Positions 33,679 to 46,900 of a stretch of DNA of 64,000 bases are shown here, piece by piece (the first letter of the stretch is position 1; every line of letters starts with the position of its first letter). The notes under the pieces were generated by a model that was given only the letters and a program-made list of their open reading frames with translations, had not been told where the DNA came from and made no database searches. The stretch comes from Colocasia esculenta (Eukaryota > Streptophyta > Magnoliopsida > Alismatales > Araceae). Location of the stretch: positions 18,759,346 through 18,823,345 of the forward strand of contig CM024766.1 of assembly GCA_014218235.1 (NCBI GenBank), in the 5' to 3' direction. The translations under genes and the position numbers were made by a program.

Positions 33679-35008
33679 TGTTGAGTTCTCATATGGAATG
33701 TCTATGAGAATGTTAAGCTTAATGACATATCCTTGTTTTTGATTATGAACATTTAATGGACCAAAATTGATGTATGACAAATGTGTAAAACTAAGAGACA
33801 ATGACAAGTGGATGCAAATGAATCAAATATTTTCATTGATCAATAATGTGTTGATTATGTCTCACTAATCATCTTCCTTTATGTAGGTGAGATTCCATTC
33901 AAGACCTTGTACCAAAACAAGAGAGAAAGGACAAGAAAAGAACAAAAAGAGAACACCTGTCGACAAACCCAGATGCTCCTGTCGACAGATCCATAAAGGC
34001 AGACATCAAGCCTTCTGGAAAAACAAGCCTTGTCGACAGCACCAGATCGCCTGTCAACAGCACCAGATCGCTTGTCGACAGATTCATATAGTGAATGCTT
34101 TCCAGAAACTCCAGGACCTCTGAATGATGGAACTATGCAAGCTCCTGTCGACAGATGACATGAGACCTGTCGACAGACGAAGCGAGACGTTAGATACGAG
34201 ATCTCCTCATGTTCCCTATATGGGTGTTTCCATAAATCACAACTCTCTATACTTGAACACCCGTATAAAAGGTATCTTTTGGAGATATTTTCGTACACAA
34301 CAAGCAGCCTCCAACTAAGAACCCTAAAAAGCTCTCAAGAGAAGTCCTGTTCTGCTGCTCTGCTTCAACCTACCGCCCAGAACCAAGAAGACACGTCTTC
34401 CCAGCAGAGGTGAAGCTTGAACGTCGTGGATTCAATCATCTTCATCAAGTTGTGATCATCAAGACGAAGCTTGAAGTCCAGCCAGACATTCACGAGAAGA
34501 GTTCTTCCATCAGGATTTGTCTTACAATTCAGAACTCTCTCTGTTTTCGTTTTTACTCAAACGAGTGTGTGTTGCTGTGTCTCAAGCAGTTCTTGTGCTT
34601 GATTCACGTGTGTGAGTTGATCTGATCGTGGTTGCACATCAGATAACTCGTGTGTGTGAGTTGTAGTTGACGAACTAGCTCATAAGCAGGTTATTCTGCG
34701 TGTGTGTGTGGCCCGTGGATGTAGGATACACAAGTTGTGTACTCCGAACCACATAAAATCTTCATGTCTTATGGTTTGCACGGATTTACGTTAGATGTTT
34801 GGTAGGCACGGCGTCTTTACACACGCTTGATAGTTTGTTCTTTATCTATTGTCAAGTCACACACACATCCACACTTAGTTTAAATTCTCCTATTGTTTCA
34901 ACAGTTTGTGTTCTCGCGAAAAGAAGGTGATAAGTATTTTAATTGACAGTAATCTATTCAACCCCCCTTCTAGATTACCATATATATAGGGAATTCCGCA
35001 ATCTTTCA
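33679..35008 (+). repeat. Copia-1 3' LTR
   Basis: 1330 bp, 22 bp longer than the 5' LTR, mostly because the GTCGACAGCACCAGATCG unit near 34032-34074 has one more 21-bp repeat. Palindrome starts: 33959, 33981, 34032, 34053, 34074, 34147, 34169. TATA box near 34262. Followed by CTGAA. Confidence 0.93.
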
Positions 35009-35019
35009 CTGAAGTGACA

Positions 35020-36340
35020 AGAAATGTGATTTAACCCATTGGTCGCAATCGGGTGTCTACACACTGTTCTACAATTCCTCTAGAACGTCGAGCACTTGTT
35101 TCTATATATACACTCTCTTGACTTGGACAAACTCTCCGTCGGATACTCCTTCTGTCGGACTAGTAAGTCTTTGTTCAAGGCCTCCGTAAGTCTCCTCTGT
35201 CCATGGATTCCCACATGGTCGACGAGCCGGTTGTACCCTAACACCTATTACACGCTTTAGGGGTCAATATGATCCAAACGGCTCTTAGAAGTTCGCTCTT
35301 ATCTTGAATCACGCTGGACCTCTGGACCTATGCATAACATGGCCAGCGGAAAGGTAGTGAGTTCCACCTGACTGCCAACACCACATACGCGTGTTGTGCA
35401 ACTGTTACTATCGCCTGTTTACTCGACATGTTACGTGCAATGTCCACTAGCTCTCATCTATACTCTATTCGCTCATCTATTCACGTTCTCTCTACTATCT
35501 CGTCTATTCATCTAGTGCTCTCATCTATTTCTTGGTACTCTATATTGGCCATTGACTGATTGTCTAAAGATAAACAATATAAACAATGCTTGGCAATATA
35601 TAAACCCGATCTAGTCCTGGGATGTGCACCCGAAAGTGCTAGTGCCCATGGGAGTTAAATGATCAGAGTGTTTGGCATTACACTCGAGTGCTATCTATCT
35701 CGACTATCTAAATGACAATCAAAAAGTGCTATATTCTCTCGTTGTCTATTGACAAAAGTGCTATGCTATACCCGTTGTGCTATTGCTATACTTTGTGCTA
35801 TTTGTGCTATGGTCATCTTGCTATTTTGTGCTATACTCGACACTCTTACTATATTTGGAAAGTTGTGCTATTTCGTTCATGTGCTATCCTGCTATCTATT
35901 ACTTGAATCTCTCACTCTATCATTAGTTACTCTATCTTTTAATTCATTAATCATTTAAAGCCTGCTTGACTATTGAGATTTAAGTTCTACTGGGCGTTAT
36001 CGCTCACCCTGCGCTATTTGTCGTTGCGTTCTCAGGTGAGACCGAGGATGAACTATGCACTCAAGAGGACGGGAATGACCAGGAGTGATGTCAAGAGTAC
36101 CCTAGTGTCCTAGTGCTACGATAGAGTCTTAGTTTAGTCTTTTACTTTTATTTCAATGTAATTGGGCCCTATAGATTGGCTCTGATATTAGTAGTTGTAA
36201 CTAGACATTTGAAATATTATTAATGAAATGAATTTGCTTTAGTATTTATTCTCGTCCAATGGTTTGATGTCTAGTACTCTCTCTATACCTGTTTACTTGC
36301 AACTACCTTGCGTTCCGATATTTCGCGTCGCGGCGTGACA
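35020..36340 (+). repeat. Gypsy solo LTR B, right part
   Basis: Continues LTR B after the nested D LTR and copia-1. Block CCATGGATTCCCACATGG near 35201 matches element C LTR near 18879 and 24307. The tract 35725-35890 is full of GTGCTAT words (low complexity), which accounts for the ORFs there. It ends GCGTGACA at 36340, followed by GAAAC. Confidence 0.75.
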
Positions 36341-38137
36341 GAAACATTGATTTCATTTCACTTAAACATCGACTTGGTTGCTACAACGACTTCATATCTT
36401 CAACATCGATTTCATTGCAACAATGACTTCACTTCACTTAAACAACAATTTGGTTGCTACAACGATTTCATAGAAACTTCAATTTCATCTTACTTAAACA
36501 TCGACTTCGTCGCTACAATGACTTCATAGAAACATCGATTTCATTTCACTTAAACATCAACTTGGTTGCTACAACGACTTCATAGCTTCAACATTGATTT
36601 CATTGCAACAACAATTTCACTTCACTTGAACAATGATTTGGTTGCTACAACGATTTCGTCTCACTTAAACAACGATTTGTTGCTTCATCGATTTCAGTAG
36701 AACAACGACTTCATGTGTATATCGACTTCGTTTTAAACAATGATTTTATCAACACATCAACTTCAGTTAAACAATGACTGTGCACAGAACATCGATTTCA
36801 TTAATACATGGATTATGCTCACATCGACTTGATTTCAATATGGATTACATTCTCACTTGACTTATGATTATATCATTGATTTAATATCAACATCGACTCT
36901 CTCTGGGTACAGCTTGTCTAAATACATCAACCCTCTATTAATGATTTCACTTTAGACAGTTGTCAAACATTCTCGTTTAAATCCCTTTTAAACATTCTTT
37001 AATCTCATTCACATGAAACTCAAATGTATTTCAAATCTTTGTTGATTTCAAGTTTTCCCGCGAAAGCACGTTGTATCCCATGTTCTCTAACATTTATTGT
37101 AACAGTACAAACCTCTGCATGATATATCTTTTACCTATCTTGCCTATGACACACAAAGTGACACTTTTCATTATGACATAATGGAATTTACCTTCTTGTG
37201 TATCTTCATATTGCACGACTACTAATGTTGACTGACAGTTTAGACAAAGATAAGTTGTCTAGGTGTCAGCATTTATTATGTGCAGGGTTTCCAATAGAAA
37301 CACACGTTGCAAAGATGGACCTGTCAAACCTGACAAGAGGATAGAAGATTCAGACAATCTCTCCCCATGAGTGTATGTGTCAATCTGGGCATTAATGGCT
37401 GCAAGCTCACCTGCTCCATACTTTGGACCAGATACTCCAATGTGCATGAAGATATGAGACAACGGATACTTCAATGGTCAAATTATTTCAAAGAAGATAA
37501 AAGAAGACTGGTGAATCCAAGCACAACACCAACTCTTTCAACCTCTGAGAGGCTTGAACATCTTAGTCACCTAAAGAACAACAAGAGCTAGCTTGTTCAT
37601 TTCAACCTTCTGTAGCTCTTACCTCTCCATAGAATATTGCATTGCCTTTGAGAGCTTGCGTTGATCTGAGAGAGTCCATTTGTGATAATCTTGTGTCTCT
37701 CAGACTTCGCCTCAGATCAAGCAGTGAATATAATTTGGGGCCTTTCTCTTTCAACTTATCCTTTCTGTGAGCATTCCTCTTCGGGTGTGAAGAGAAGACC
37801 TGTTGCATCAGGTGGAGCGATCCCTCTTCTGGTAGAGAAGAGAAGGCCAGCTGTTGTTGGATGTGTAAGTATCCTTAAGGGGGACTGTACCCTTGTTTAG
37901 TGGAATCCCAAGTGGTTGCTTAGGGACTGGACGTAGGACTCCTTGGGATAAGAGATCCGAACCAGGATAAAATTTCCTATTGTCTGTGTGATTGTTCTCT
38001 TTGTTTTGATTAACACTAACTCTAACTATTGATCTTAGTGTTGTCTTTCAAGTGTGTTTATTTATAGGAATTAATGTAAGAAGAATTTTTAGCAATCCAT
38101 TCACCCCCCCCCCTCTGGACTTGCTATCTGGGCAACA
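36341..38137 (+). repeat. Copia-2 5' LTR, right part
   Basis: Resumes the ATCGATTTC/ACGACTTC array (to about 36960), then AT-rich sequence and the LTR end TTCACCCCCCCCCCTCTGG ... GGGCAACA. Together with 12523-12928 the LTR would be about 2.2 kb. The end is fixed by the primer site at 38140. Confidence 0.7.
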
Positions 38138-38139
38138 AG

Positions 38140-38151
38140 TGGTATCATAGC
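38140..38151 (+). other. Copia-2 primer binding site
   Basis: TGGTATCATAGC, 2 bp after the LTR, one base from the initiator Met tRNA complement. Confidence 0.75.
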
Positions 38152-38217
38152 CAAGTCTCTTCAAGTTAGTAGATCTCATGATCTGAAGAGCAAAGATAAA
38201 TCGCAGCTCAAGGTTAT

Positions 38218-39396
38218 GCAGAAGGTCAGTCTGTCAATAGACCTCCTCTATTCGACGGTTAAGATTACAACTACTGGAAGACACGGATGGAGTTTTTCCT
38301 TCAAGGTCTCGATTTTCAGCTTTGGTCAATTGTTGAAGAAGGAGACCTCTTGGTAACAAACAGTAAAGATAAATGGACAGATGAAGACAAGAAGAAACTA
38401 TCTCAAAATAGTAAGGCTAAAAGTATACTGTGTTGTGCGCTAAGTAAGAAAGAATTTAACAGGATTTCAGCCTGTAAGTCAGCTATGGAAATGTGGGAAA
38501 AGTTGAGACTCACATATGAAGGAACTGACAAAGTAAAAGAAACAAGAATAGATATTCTGGTAGCTCAATACGAAAGATTTCAAATGCAGTCTGGAGAGTC
38601 CATCTCTCAAATGTACAGTACATTCACAGACATCACTAATGGTTTGGCTGGGCTTGGAAAAATGTATGAAATTGGAGACATGGTAAGGAAAATACTAAGA
38701 TCCCTACCAACCACATGGACTCCAAAAGTAACAGCAATAGAAGAAGCCAACGATCTTAGGAGAATAATGTCACTTGAAAAACTCATTGGGTCTTTGATGG
38801 CTCATGAGATAAATATGGAAAGGCTGGGAGAATCCTCCAGCAAGAAGAAGCACAGCAATGCTCTCAAGGTCACAGAAGACACATCTGATGGTGAATCAGA
38901 AAGTGACAAAAGCAATGAAAGAAGTGAAGATGAAGAAGTCTTTCTCTCCAGAAGATTGCAGCGCATACTGGCTAAGAAGAAGTATCAGTCAGGAAGAAGG
39001 CATTTCAAGAAGGGTAGAGATTTTAAAAGATCTGAAGGAAAAGATATCAAAAGATCAGAACCTATATGCTATGAGTGCAAGAAGCCTGGACACATTAAAG
39101 CCGAGTGTCCAAAATTAAAGAAAACTGAGTTGAAGAAGAAGGACAACATGAAGAAATTCAAAAAGTACAAGAAGAAGGCCATGGTTGCTGCATGGAACAA
39201 CGAAATTGACTCAGACAGTGAGTCAAGCTCAGGCAAAGAAGAAGAAGAAAAGGCAAACCTGGCCTTCATGGCAAATATTGATGATAAGGTATTTTCTGAC
39301 TTGTCCTTTACTTCTTGCAATGAATCAGATTCAGATAATTTAGAAGATACTTTTAATGAATTATGTAGTAATATAAAGATGTCTATAAACTTTTAA
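38218..39396 (+). pseudogene. Copia-2 gag, N-terminal and first zinc knuckle
   Basis: Coding similarity starts before the first usable ATG: bases 38218-38285 read EGQSVNRPPLFDG, a TAA, then DYNYWKTRMEFF, so the gag start is interrupted. The open part (38287-39396) has the UBN2-type region (MWEKLRLTYEGTDKVKETR, LRSLPTTWTPKV, LIGSLMAHEI), an acidic Ser stretch and a CCHC knuckle CYECKKPGHIKAEC. It is related to the copia-1 gag but clearly diverged. Confidence 0.88.
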
Positions 39397-39985
39397 AAAC
39401 AACTAAGAAAAATTATACATATCTTGAAATAACAAACTCAGATCTAAAATCTGAAACTGAACAGTTAGAAAAACAAATTTCTGAATTAAAAAGAGAAATG
39501 AACTGTTGTGCGAAGACATAAAAATTAAAAATGAGAAGACATCAAACTTAGAAAATCAGGAAACCACAAGTAAACTTAAAAGTTAAATTAACGTACTAAC
39601 AAAAGATAATGAATATTTAACAGCTACAATTGAAAACTTCACAAATGGAAAATCTTCCTTAATATTAAAAGGAGTAAGAAGATCATGTAGAAAAAGTATG
39701 GCTTAGGATATATCCCACCAGAAAATGAAGAAACTGTAATTCATCCTAAAATCTATCCAACACCAAAATTCGTAGCTGAACAAAATCTCAATTATAAAAC
39801 AAATAACAGTAAGAACCATAAGCCAAACAAGATAATAAACAATATTCCTTGTTGCACTCACTGTAACAAATTAGGTCACACTAAAATAATTTGTACTACC
39901 AAACACCTAAAATGGATTCCCAAAAGAAACTATGAAGAAGCTAACCAACCAGGACCCAAAAGAACTTGGATACCTAAATCTCATT
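39397..39985 (+). pseudogene. Copia-2 gag coiled coil and second zinc knuckle
   Basis: Lys/Glu/Asn-rich coiled-coil sequence broken by several stops and frameshifts, then a second CCHC knuckle CTHCNKLGHTKIIC near 39856 and the gag end QPGPKRTWIPKSH. This double-knuckle arrangement matches copia-1. Confidence 0.75.
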
Positions 39986-42900
39986 GATTTATTGCAGGGA
40001 AGCCTTAGAGCATCAAAGTGGTACCTGGACAGCGGGTGCTCAAGGCATATGACAGGTAACAAGAAATTGTTCTCTCATATCAAAAATGAAGAAGGTACAG
40101 TAACCTATGGCAATAATGGAAAAGGGTCAGTAATTGGTTGTGGATCCATTGGAAGTCAAGACATAATTCTTATAGAAGATGTTCTATGTGTCAAAGGACT
40201 TAAGCACAATCTAATCAGCATTAGCTAACTGTGTGACAAGGGTCATCAGATCAAATTTCAAGAATCCAAATGTATGATTATCAAGGATGGTGCAACTATC
40301 TTTAAAGCCAACAGAGAAAAGAATTTATATGTACTACATCTAGAAGAATTAAAAGATTAAGACATTTATCTAGCAGCAAGTAAAGAGCAGAATGCTGAAC
40401 TGTGGCACAGAAGATTAGGTCACTGCAGCTTGGATGGAATAAGAAAACTCATCAAACATGATCTAGTAGAAGGTCTGTTGAAGATTAACTCAAGATTAGA
40501 CAGTATTTGTGAGCCATGTGCAAAAGAAAAGCATGCAAAATCTTCATTCAAATCCAAGACAGTAGTCACTACCTCCAAACCACTAGAACTGCTACACATG
40601 GACTTGTTTGGACCAATGAGAACTACTAGCTTGCGAGGAAAGAACTTTGGATTCGTTATAGTTGATGATTATTCAAGATTTTCATGGGTATCATTTATTA
40701 AGCATAAAGAGGACACATTTGAGAGTTTTGTGAATTTCAGAAAACTTATTCAAAAAGATAAGAAGTTCAGCATCATCAGTATCCATTCAGATCATGGAGG
40801 AGAATTCTAAAACGACAAATTTGCAGAATTTTGTAATGATTAGGGTATACAACACAATTTCTCAGCACCTAGAACACCACAGCAAAATGGAGTAGCTGAG
40901 AGGAAGAATAGAACCCTATTGGATATGGCCAGGACCATGTTATCTGAATATAACCTTCCAAGATACTTCTGGGCAGAAGCTATAAATACAGCATGTTACA
41001 TTGTAAATAGAATAACGATCAGGCCAATCCTGAAGAAGACTGCATATGAGCTGTACAAGGAAAGGAAGCCCAAGATCAGCCATCTCAGAACTTTTGGATG
41101 TCCATGCTTCATTCACAACAATGGTAAGAGAGACATAGGTAAGCTGGATCCCAAATCCGACGAAGGGATTTTTATGGGGTACACTTCTAAACTTAAAGGC
41201 TATAGAGTTTTTAATAAAAGAAGTTTATTGATTGAACAAACCATGCATGTTATTTTTGATGAATCTAATCCTTCCTTAAGAAAGGAATCTGAAAGTGATG
41301 ATGAAGATACAGATAATCTTACCCAGAAGCTGAAAGAATCTACCATCAAGGATGATGAAGATCCACCCTTGGAAGAACTACAACAGAAGGATTATCCATG
41401 ATGATCTTCCCAAGGAATGGAGGTACAAAAAGGATCACCCTATTGATACATCATTGGAGATCCATCAGTTGGGGTAAGAATAAGAGGTAATATCATTCCC
41501 TGTGATTATTTACCATTTGTATCTCAAATAGAGCCGAAGACAGTCAATGAAGCATTGTCTGATAAATCTTGGATTCTAGCCATGCAAGATGAACTTAATC
41601 AGTTCAGGACAAATCAAGTTTGGTCCCTTGTTCCGAGACCATCAGATCATCCAGTGATTGGCACCAAATGGGTGTTCAGGAACAAATTGGATGAAGCTGG
41701 TGTTATCACTAGAAACAAGGCTAAATTGGTTGCTCAAGGCTATTCCCAAGAGGAAGGCATAGATTTTGATGAAACCTATGCACCAGTGGCTAGACTAGAG
41801 GCTATTCGAATATTACTTGCATATGCATCTGCATTAGATTTAAAACTTTTTCAAATGGATGTTAAATCAGCATTTTTGAATGGTTATATAAAGGAGGAAG
41901 TCTATGTGGAATAGCCTCCTAGTTTTGATGATTTAGATTTTCCAAATCATGTTTTTAAATTGCATAAAGCATTATATAGTTTAAAACAAGCACCCAGAGC
42001 ATGGTATGAAAGACTTAGTGCATTCTTACTAAATCATGGTTTTATTAGAGAACAGGTAGATAGCACATTGTTTATTAAGTCAAATGTCAAAAATATATTA
42101 CTTGTGCAAATTTATGTAGATGATATTATATTCGGATCTACTGATGAATCCTTGTGCAAGTATTTTGAGAAGCTCATACAGGGAGAATTTGAGATGAGCA
42201 TGATGGGAGAGCTCAACTATTTCCTTGGATTACAAATCAAGCAAAGCAATGAAGGTACACACATTTGTCAAGCAAAATACACCAAGGAACTGTTGAAGAA
42301 ATTCGGGTTTGATAATGCTATGCCACTGTCCACTCCAATGAGCACATCCACCAGGTTAGACAGTGATAAGGAAGGTAAGAAAGTCGATCAGAAACTTTAT
42401 AGAGGTATAATTGGGTCATTGCTTTATTTAACAGCTAGTAGACCTGATATTTTATTTAGTGTATGCATGTGTGCAAAATATCAATCTGATCCCAAGGAAT
42501 CTCACTTAATATCTGTTAAGAGGATCTTTAGATACTTAGCCAAAACTCATAACTTAGGTTTATGGTATCCTAAAGCTTGTGAAACCAGTTTAGTAGGATA
42601 TTCAGATGCTAACTATGCTGGATGCAAAGTAGATAGAAAAAGCACCAGTGGTGGTTGTCAATTTCTTACAGGATGCTTGATCTCCTGGTCTTCAAAGAAA
42701 CAAAATTCAGTACCACTATCAACAGCTGAAGCTGAATATGTAGCTACTGGAAGCTGTTCCACTCAACTCCTATGGATCAAACAACAGCTTGAAGACTATG
42801 GACTGCACATCAAGACCATCCCGCTGCTGTGCGACAACACAAGTGCAATAAATCTCACGAAAAATCCAGTACAACATTCCAGGACGAAACATATAGAGGT

Positions 42901-43054
42901 CAGATATCATTTTATTAGAGACCATGTAGCTAATGGTAATATTAATGTTTCATTTGTAAATACTCAAAATCAGTTAGCAGATATCTTTACAAAAGTCTTA
43001 CCTGAAGAGAGATTTACGTCACTTAGAAGAGAACTAGGCATGTGTAATTTGTAA
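39986..43054 (+). pseudogene. Copia-2 pol (protease, integrase, RT, RNase H), with stop codons
   Basis: One frame runs from 39932 to 43054. Protease WYLDSGCSRHMTG near 40020; pre-integrase LWHRRLGHCS near 40400; integrase MDLFGP, HSDHGGEF and NGVAERKN; integrase C-terminal DEGIFMGY; RT MDVKSAFLNGYI and YVDD at 42113-42124; RNase H YSDANYAGC, STAEAEYVA and DIFTK. Stops include TAA 40226 (expected SQLCD), TAA 40808, a TAG near 40842, TGA near 41400 and TAG 41912 (expected EQPP). There are few frameshifts in pol, so decay is mainly by substitution. No 3' LTR follows: at 43109 the Tat-type element begins. Confidence 0.9.
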
Positions 43055-43108
43055 CAGATATGTCTATAAGTAACTGAAATAAAATAATAAATTTCAGGAT
43101 AAGACTTA

Positions 43109-43936
43109 TGTGGACGTTCGTTCTCGTGCCGTCCCCGGCCGACTGGTGGATCTTCCGGGAGCTCGCGGACGTCGCTGGTCTCTCGTTGGCGATGATGGGT
43201 CACTGGTTGACCTTGGTGACTCCCCGGTTGACTAGGTTGACTAGGGAGGGAACAAAGAAAACCAGAGAAAAAGAAGAGAATTTGTGATCACCAGGGCCTT
43301 ACCTATGCCCAAGGAATGTCGTGACCACGTCGGTGCAGCAACCTAGCGCAGCGGATGGAGATGGAGGCTTCAACTTCTCCTCCTTCGGCCGACCAAAGAA
43401 GAAGAGCTCCGCGGTCTTCTACAGATCGTTCCTGCCACAAAAGAAGCTCTATTAGTCTAAAGGAAGCATAGTAAATGGTCAGAAATGAAAAGAAACGGCC
43501 CAAAAAAGAGAGTCTTGTACCGGTTGCGGACTTGAGAAGAGGGGTGGCCAAGTGCTATGACCACCCTTCTTCCCTCCGTTTTTTGGTTGGGAAACCCCTT
43601 TCTAAGTGCATAGGAAGGTGCCCTACGTGCATAGAGTGTGTGGGAAGGTGTGTGCAACATGCAACTACTAAAAAGAAGGGAAAGGAAAGAGAGGAAGAGG
43701 AGGGTGTTGATCCTCGTTGTCGGCATTGTAGACTCCTTGCAGGGCTCCTCCAGCTCGGGATGAAGCCTCCTGAACGTCCCAATTGAAGAGAGGAAGAAGA
43801 GGATGAATGGTGGAAGGTAGGGTGCAATTTTCTCTCTCTTCTCTCAAGGTGACAGCATATGGACGTCCAGCCTCTCCCCCCTTACTTAGAAGGCCAGAGA
43901 GGGAGTTAAATAGGCAGGGGGGTCGGAGTTCAGAAG
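43109..43936 (-). repeat. Tat-type 3' LTR, part downstream of the insertion
   Basis: Minus strand: TATA-like CTATTTAAC at 43913-43905, a GC-rich leader with pyrimidine tracts, ends CGTCCACA. It is continuous with 53997-54429 across the AGAAG duplication. Plus-strand and minus-strand ORFs of 70-100 codons here are not recognisable. Confidence 0.55.
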
Positions 43937-46900
43937 TGTAACGACCCTCTTCATACCGATACGATTATACCAATCCCCATCGGTATAAAGGGCGTCGTCA
44001 CAGTGGGACATTTACCCAACACTGGTCGATAGGTTGATATGTACCTGGATAGCAATAGAGTACAGCGGAATAAGGTAAACAACTCAACTCTTAATCCGTC
44101 ACCAACACACATTCCATAATCTAAATAGCGAGATGGAAAGACAATGTCCACATTAATATAAAATAAGAGTATTACAATGTCCAAATATTGTCCATACAAT
44201 AATCCTTTTTGTGCAAAAGAAAAGATACAACTGGTACGGCTCCACAAAATAGTCTTCTAATGATGATCCTCGCCACGCTACCTTCTAGTGCACGATACCT
44301 GTCAACCTGTACGCCGAAGCAAGAGTGAGTCCAAAGACTCAGCAAGCGACACTACTCATGATATACACATACAAGTCTTAGTGGTTTCTACATGCTCTTT
44401 TACAATTAACAACACATGGCATGCTAGTGAATTCAAGTTTTCTACCTATCATGAAAGTTCTACAATTTTATACATAACTTATGCTTCCAGATTTATAAAA
44501 TGAAATTCACCTATCACATGATCTCTATTCAATTTACATGGGAACTTTAATCTTTTAAGAAGCTCAAACATGAGAGCTATCAACATGAACAATTTACATA
44601 CATGAAAGGAAACACAACTAGCATGGATTTCACATAGTTTTAAACACATACACGAACCTTTTCACATGCTTTAGATTGTTGATTTCACATGATTCAATGA
44701 CTATAAATCTACGCATGAGAGCTACAATAATACATAAAACACATCATGTGAACAAGTAATCAAGCTATCTTGCACTCATTTTCACTAATTATCCCTAACA
44801 TGGATTCTAGGCATTTATGCACACATAAGCATGATAATGGCAACATGAGTTTACGGATTTCACATGGTTTCCAATAACACATTCTCACGTTTTCGGTTTC
44901 ACATGATTTCATACTTACTCATTCACATTGTTCACTTTTACACATTAGCATGTACACATGTTCACACTTACACAATTTACTCATTTCCACCTCATTTTCT
45001 CTTTCACTTTCACTTATCACATATCACATCGATTGCACTTACCACGTGCATCTTGGGCACTTACCACGTGCCATATTCACATATTTCACATTTTACTCAT
45101 TTTTCATTACTTAAACAATTTGCCATGACACATAGTCCTAACCACCAGTAGAGGACACTAACAATATCTCATAGCTCGTGCCCATTCCTTAGCACAGCTC
45201 TCAACACAACTCATAACACAACACATGACACAACGCTTACACAACTCATACACATACTCACCACCTAGGCAATACAGCGGTGAATCTTGGTAACTGCGCA
45301 GACCGGGAGAAGCCCTCTCCACCCTATCCAGTGGTACTTGTCCACCTCCAGGATTTTCCCAATGCCTTTGGGACAAACTTATATCACATGGAGCCTTCTA
45401 TAGGGACTTTTCTATATACGGCTCCCGATGCCTCTAGGGTAGCAGTGTCACATAGGCACAACTTTTACACTTTTACACATTACCGTTTTACTCCTGGTTT
45501 TATACATAACTCTTCTCATTTCATTCACTTTCTCACTCACATAAACACTTCTGTTTTTCCCTAACATGGTACTACAGAATCTCAAGAGTTAAACACATAG
45601 TAAACACACTAATCGTGTTGGTTTTATACCATAACAAATCACATTACGATCATATGTACGAATTATCACATTTCACATGAAAATACATAACTTTTTATTT
45701 ACTGATCCAAATAACTTGAAATTTTAACCACATGCTGGTTTCGGGTTCATGATGATACCCTTAATTTTTCAGATTTTTCTGAGCTATGTAGAATTTACAG
45801 AAAATAATACGTCTAATTAGCATGCTATTAACAACTTAAGTTAACATGGGGTTAACACATCTTGTAATTTTAGCCACTTGCTGTTTAATTACACACTACT
45901 AGCAATATGCAGGAATTGAGGATACAAAATTACCCTAATTTATACATCTATGGATCAATTACCACAACCATGCTTACATGCTTTCATTTTTACCGAACCG
46001 AGCTTATTTATAATTTACACAAGCATGGATAAATTACTAAAATTTGCAAACCCATATGCTGACCCACTGACCTTCATGATTAGACTAAAACCAAATCGTT
46101 CACACTAATTCAAATCATGGACAAGGATTTACAGAAAATCAACACCTATTTTTGCATGTTATTCACAATTTACATTAACATGGAATTTACACATCATGCA
46201 ATTTACCACTTGCTGTTTAAACATAAGCTACCCACCTATGCATGATTTAGCGTACAAAACTTCCCTAATTCATGCATCTATGGATTAAACACTACGAATC
46301 ATTTTTACATACTTCTATTTTATCGAACCGGATTTATTAACAAATTGCACAAGCATGATAAGTTACCTAAATTTTGCAAACACACATGCTGACCCACAAT
46401 CTTCATGATTAGACCGAATCAAGGTATTCAACTAATCCTAGTCATGGAACATGGACATGCTAAAGTTGCATCAAGTCATGCTCATAAGTTTAAAAGACAC
46501 CATTAACCCACATTCACCATCACATCACATTCATTCACACACCACAAATGACCACATACATAGCGTATAGGAATACCATATATCCTTATCACGGAAATCA
46601 TAACGAAATTAACGTATAAGAGGGACAGAACAGCTCACTGTTCTGTCCAGAAGAAGTAGACGGCGGTCTCTGGCCGCTGACTCAGAGTCGGCGGCAGTGT
46701 CGATGGACGCCGAGTTCATGAACTGGACGTCCATGGACCTTGCCGTCAAGCCAGGTCTGTGCAGAAAACACAGACCGAGCTCTCAATCTTGGTGAATGGA
46801 GGGTCTAGGACTCGAATAAAATTCCGTAAAAATCATAGAAACAACCTAGACTCATAAGGGGACATCATGGATAGCTCACTTGCCTTCTAAAAATTCCTCC

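Larger units (their letters stand above)
15969..35008 (+). mobile_element. Copia-1: SIRE-type Ty1/copia retrotransposon with nested gypsy element
   Basis: Both LTRs are present (15969-17276 and 33679-35008, TGTTGAG...TTTCA) and the target duplication CTGAA is perfect (15964-15968 and 35009-35013). Order: LTR, primer site, gag, protease, integrase, RT, RNase H, a further ORF before the 3' LTR, repeated polypurine tracts, LTR. A third ORF after pol and multiple polypurine tracts are traits of Sireviruses. Without the nested element C, copia-1 is about 12 kb. gag and pol are broken by stops, frameshifts and a tandem duplication, so it is not autonomous. Confidence 0.93.

Noticed and set aside
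16248..34174. CRISPR-like repeat array
   Set aside because: The conserved part is only 6-10 bp and palindromic, spacing is short, and the context is a plant retrotransposon.
35712..35958. Two overlapping ORFs rich in Cys, Tyr and Leu
   Set aside because: They come from a GTGCTAT low-complexity tract in LTR B.
43055..43108. Copia-2 3' LTR directly after pol
   Set aside because: The 54 bp do not resemble the start of the copia-2 5' LTR and no polypurine tract is seen before the Tat element starts.
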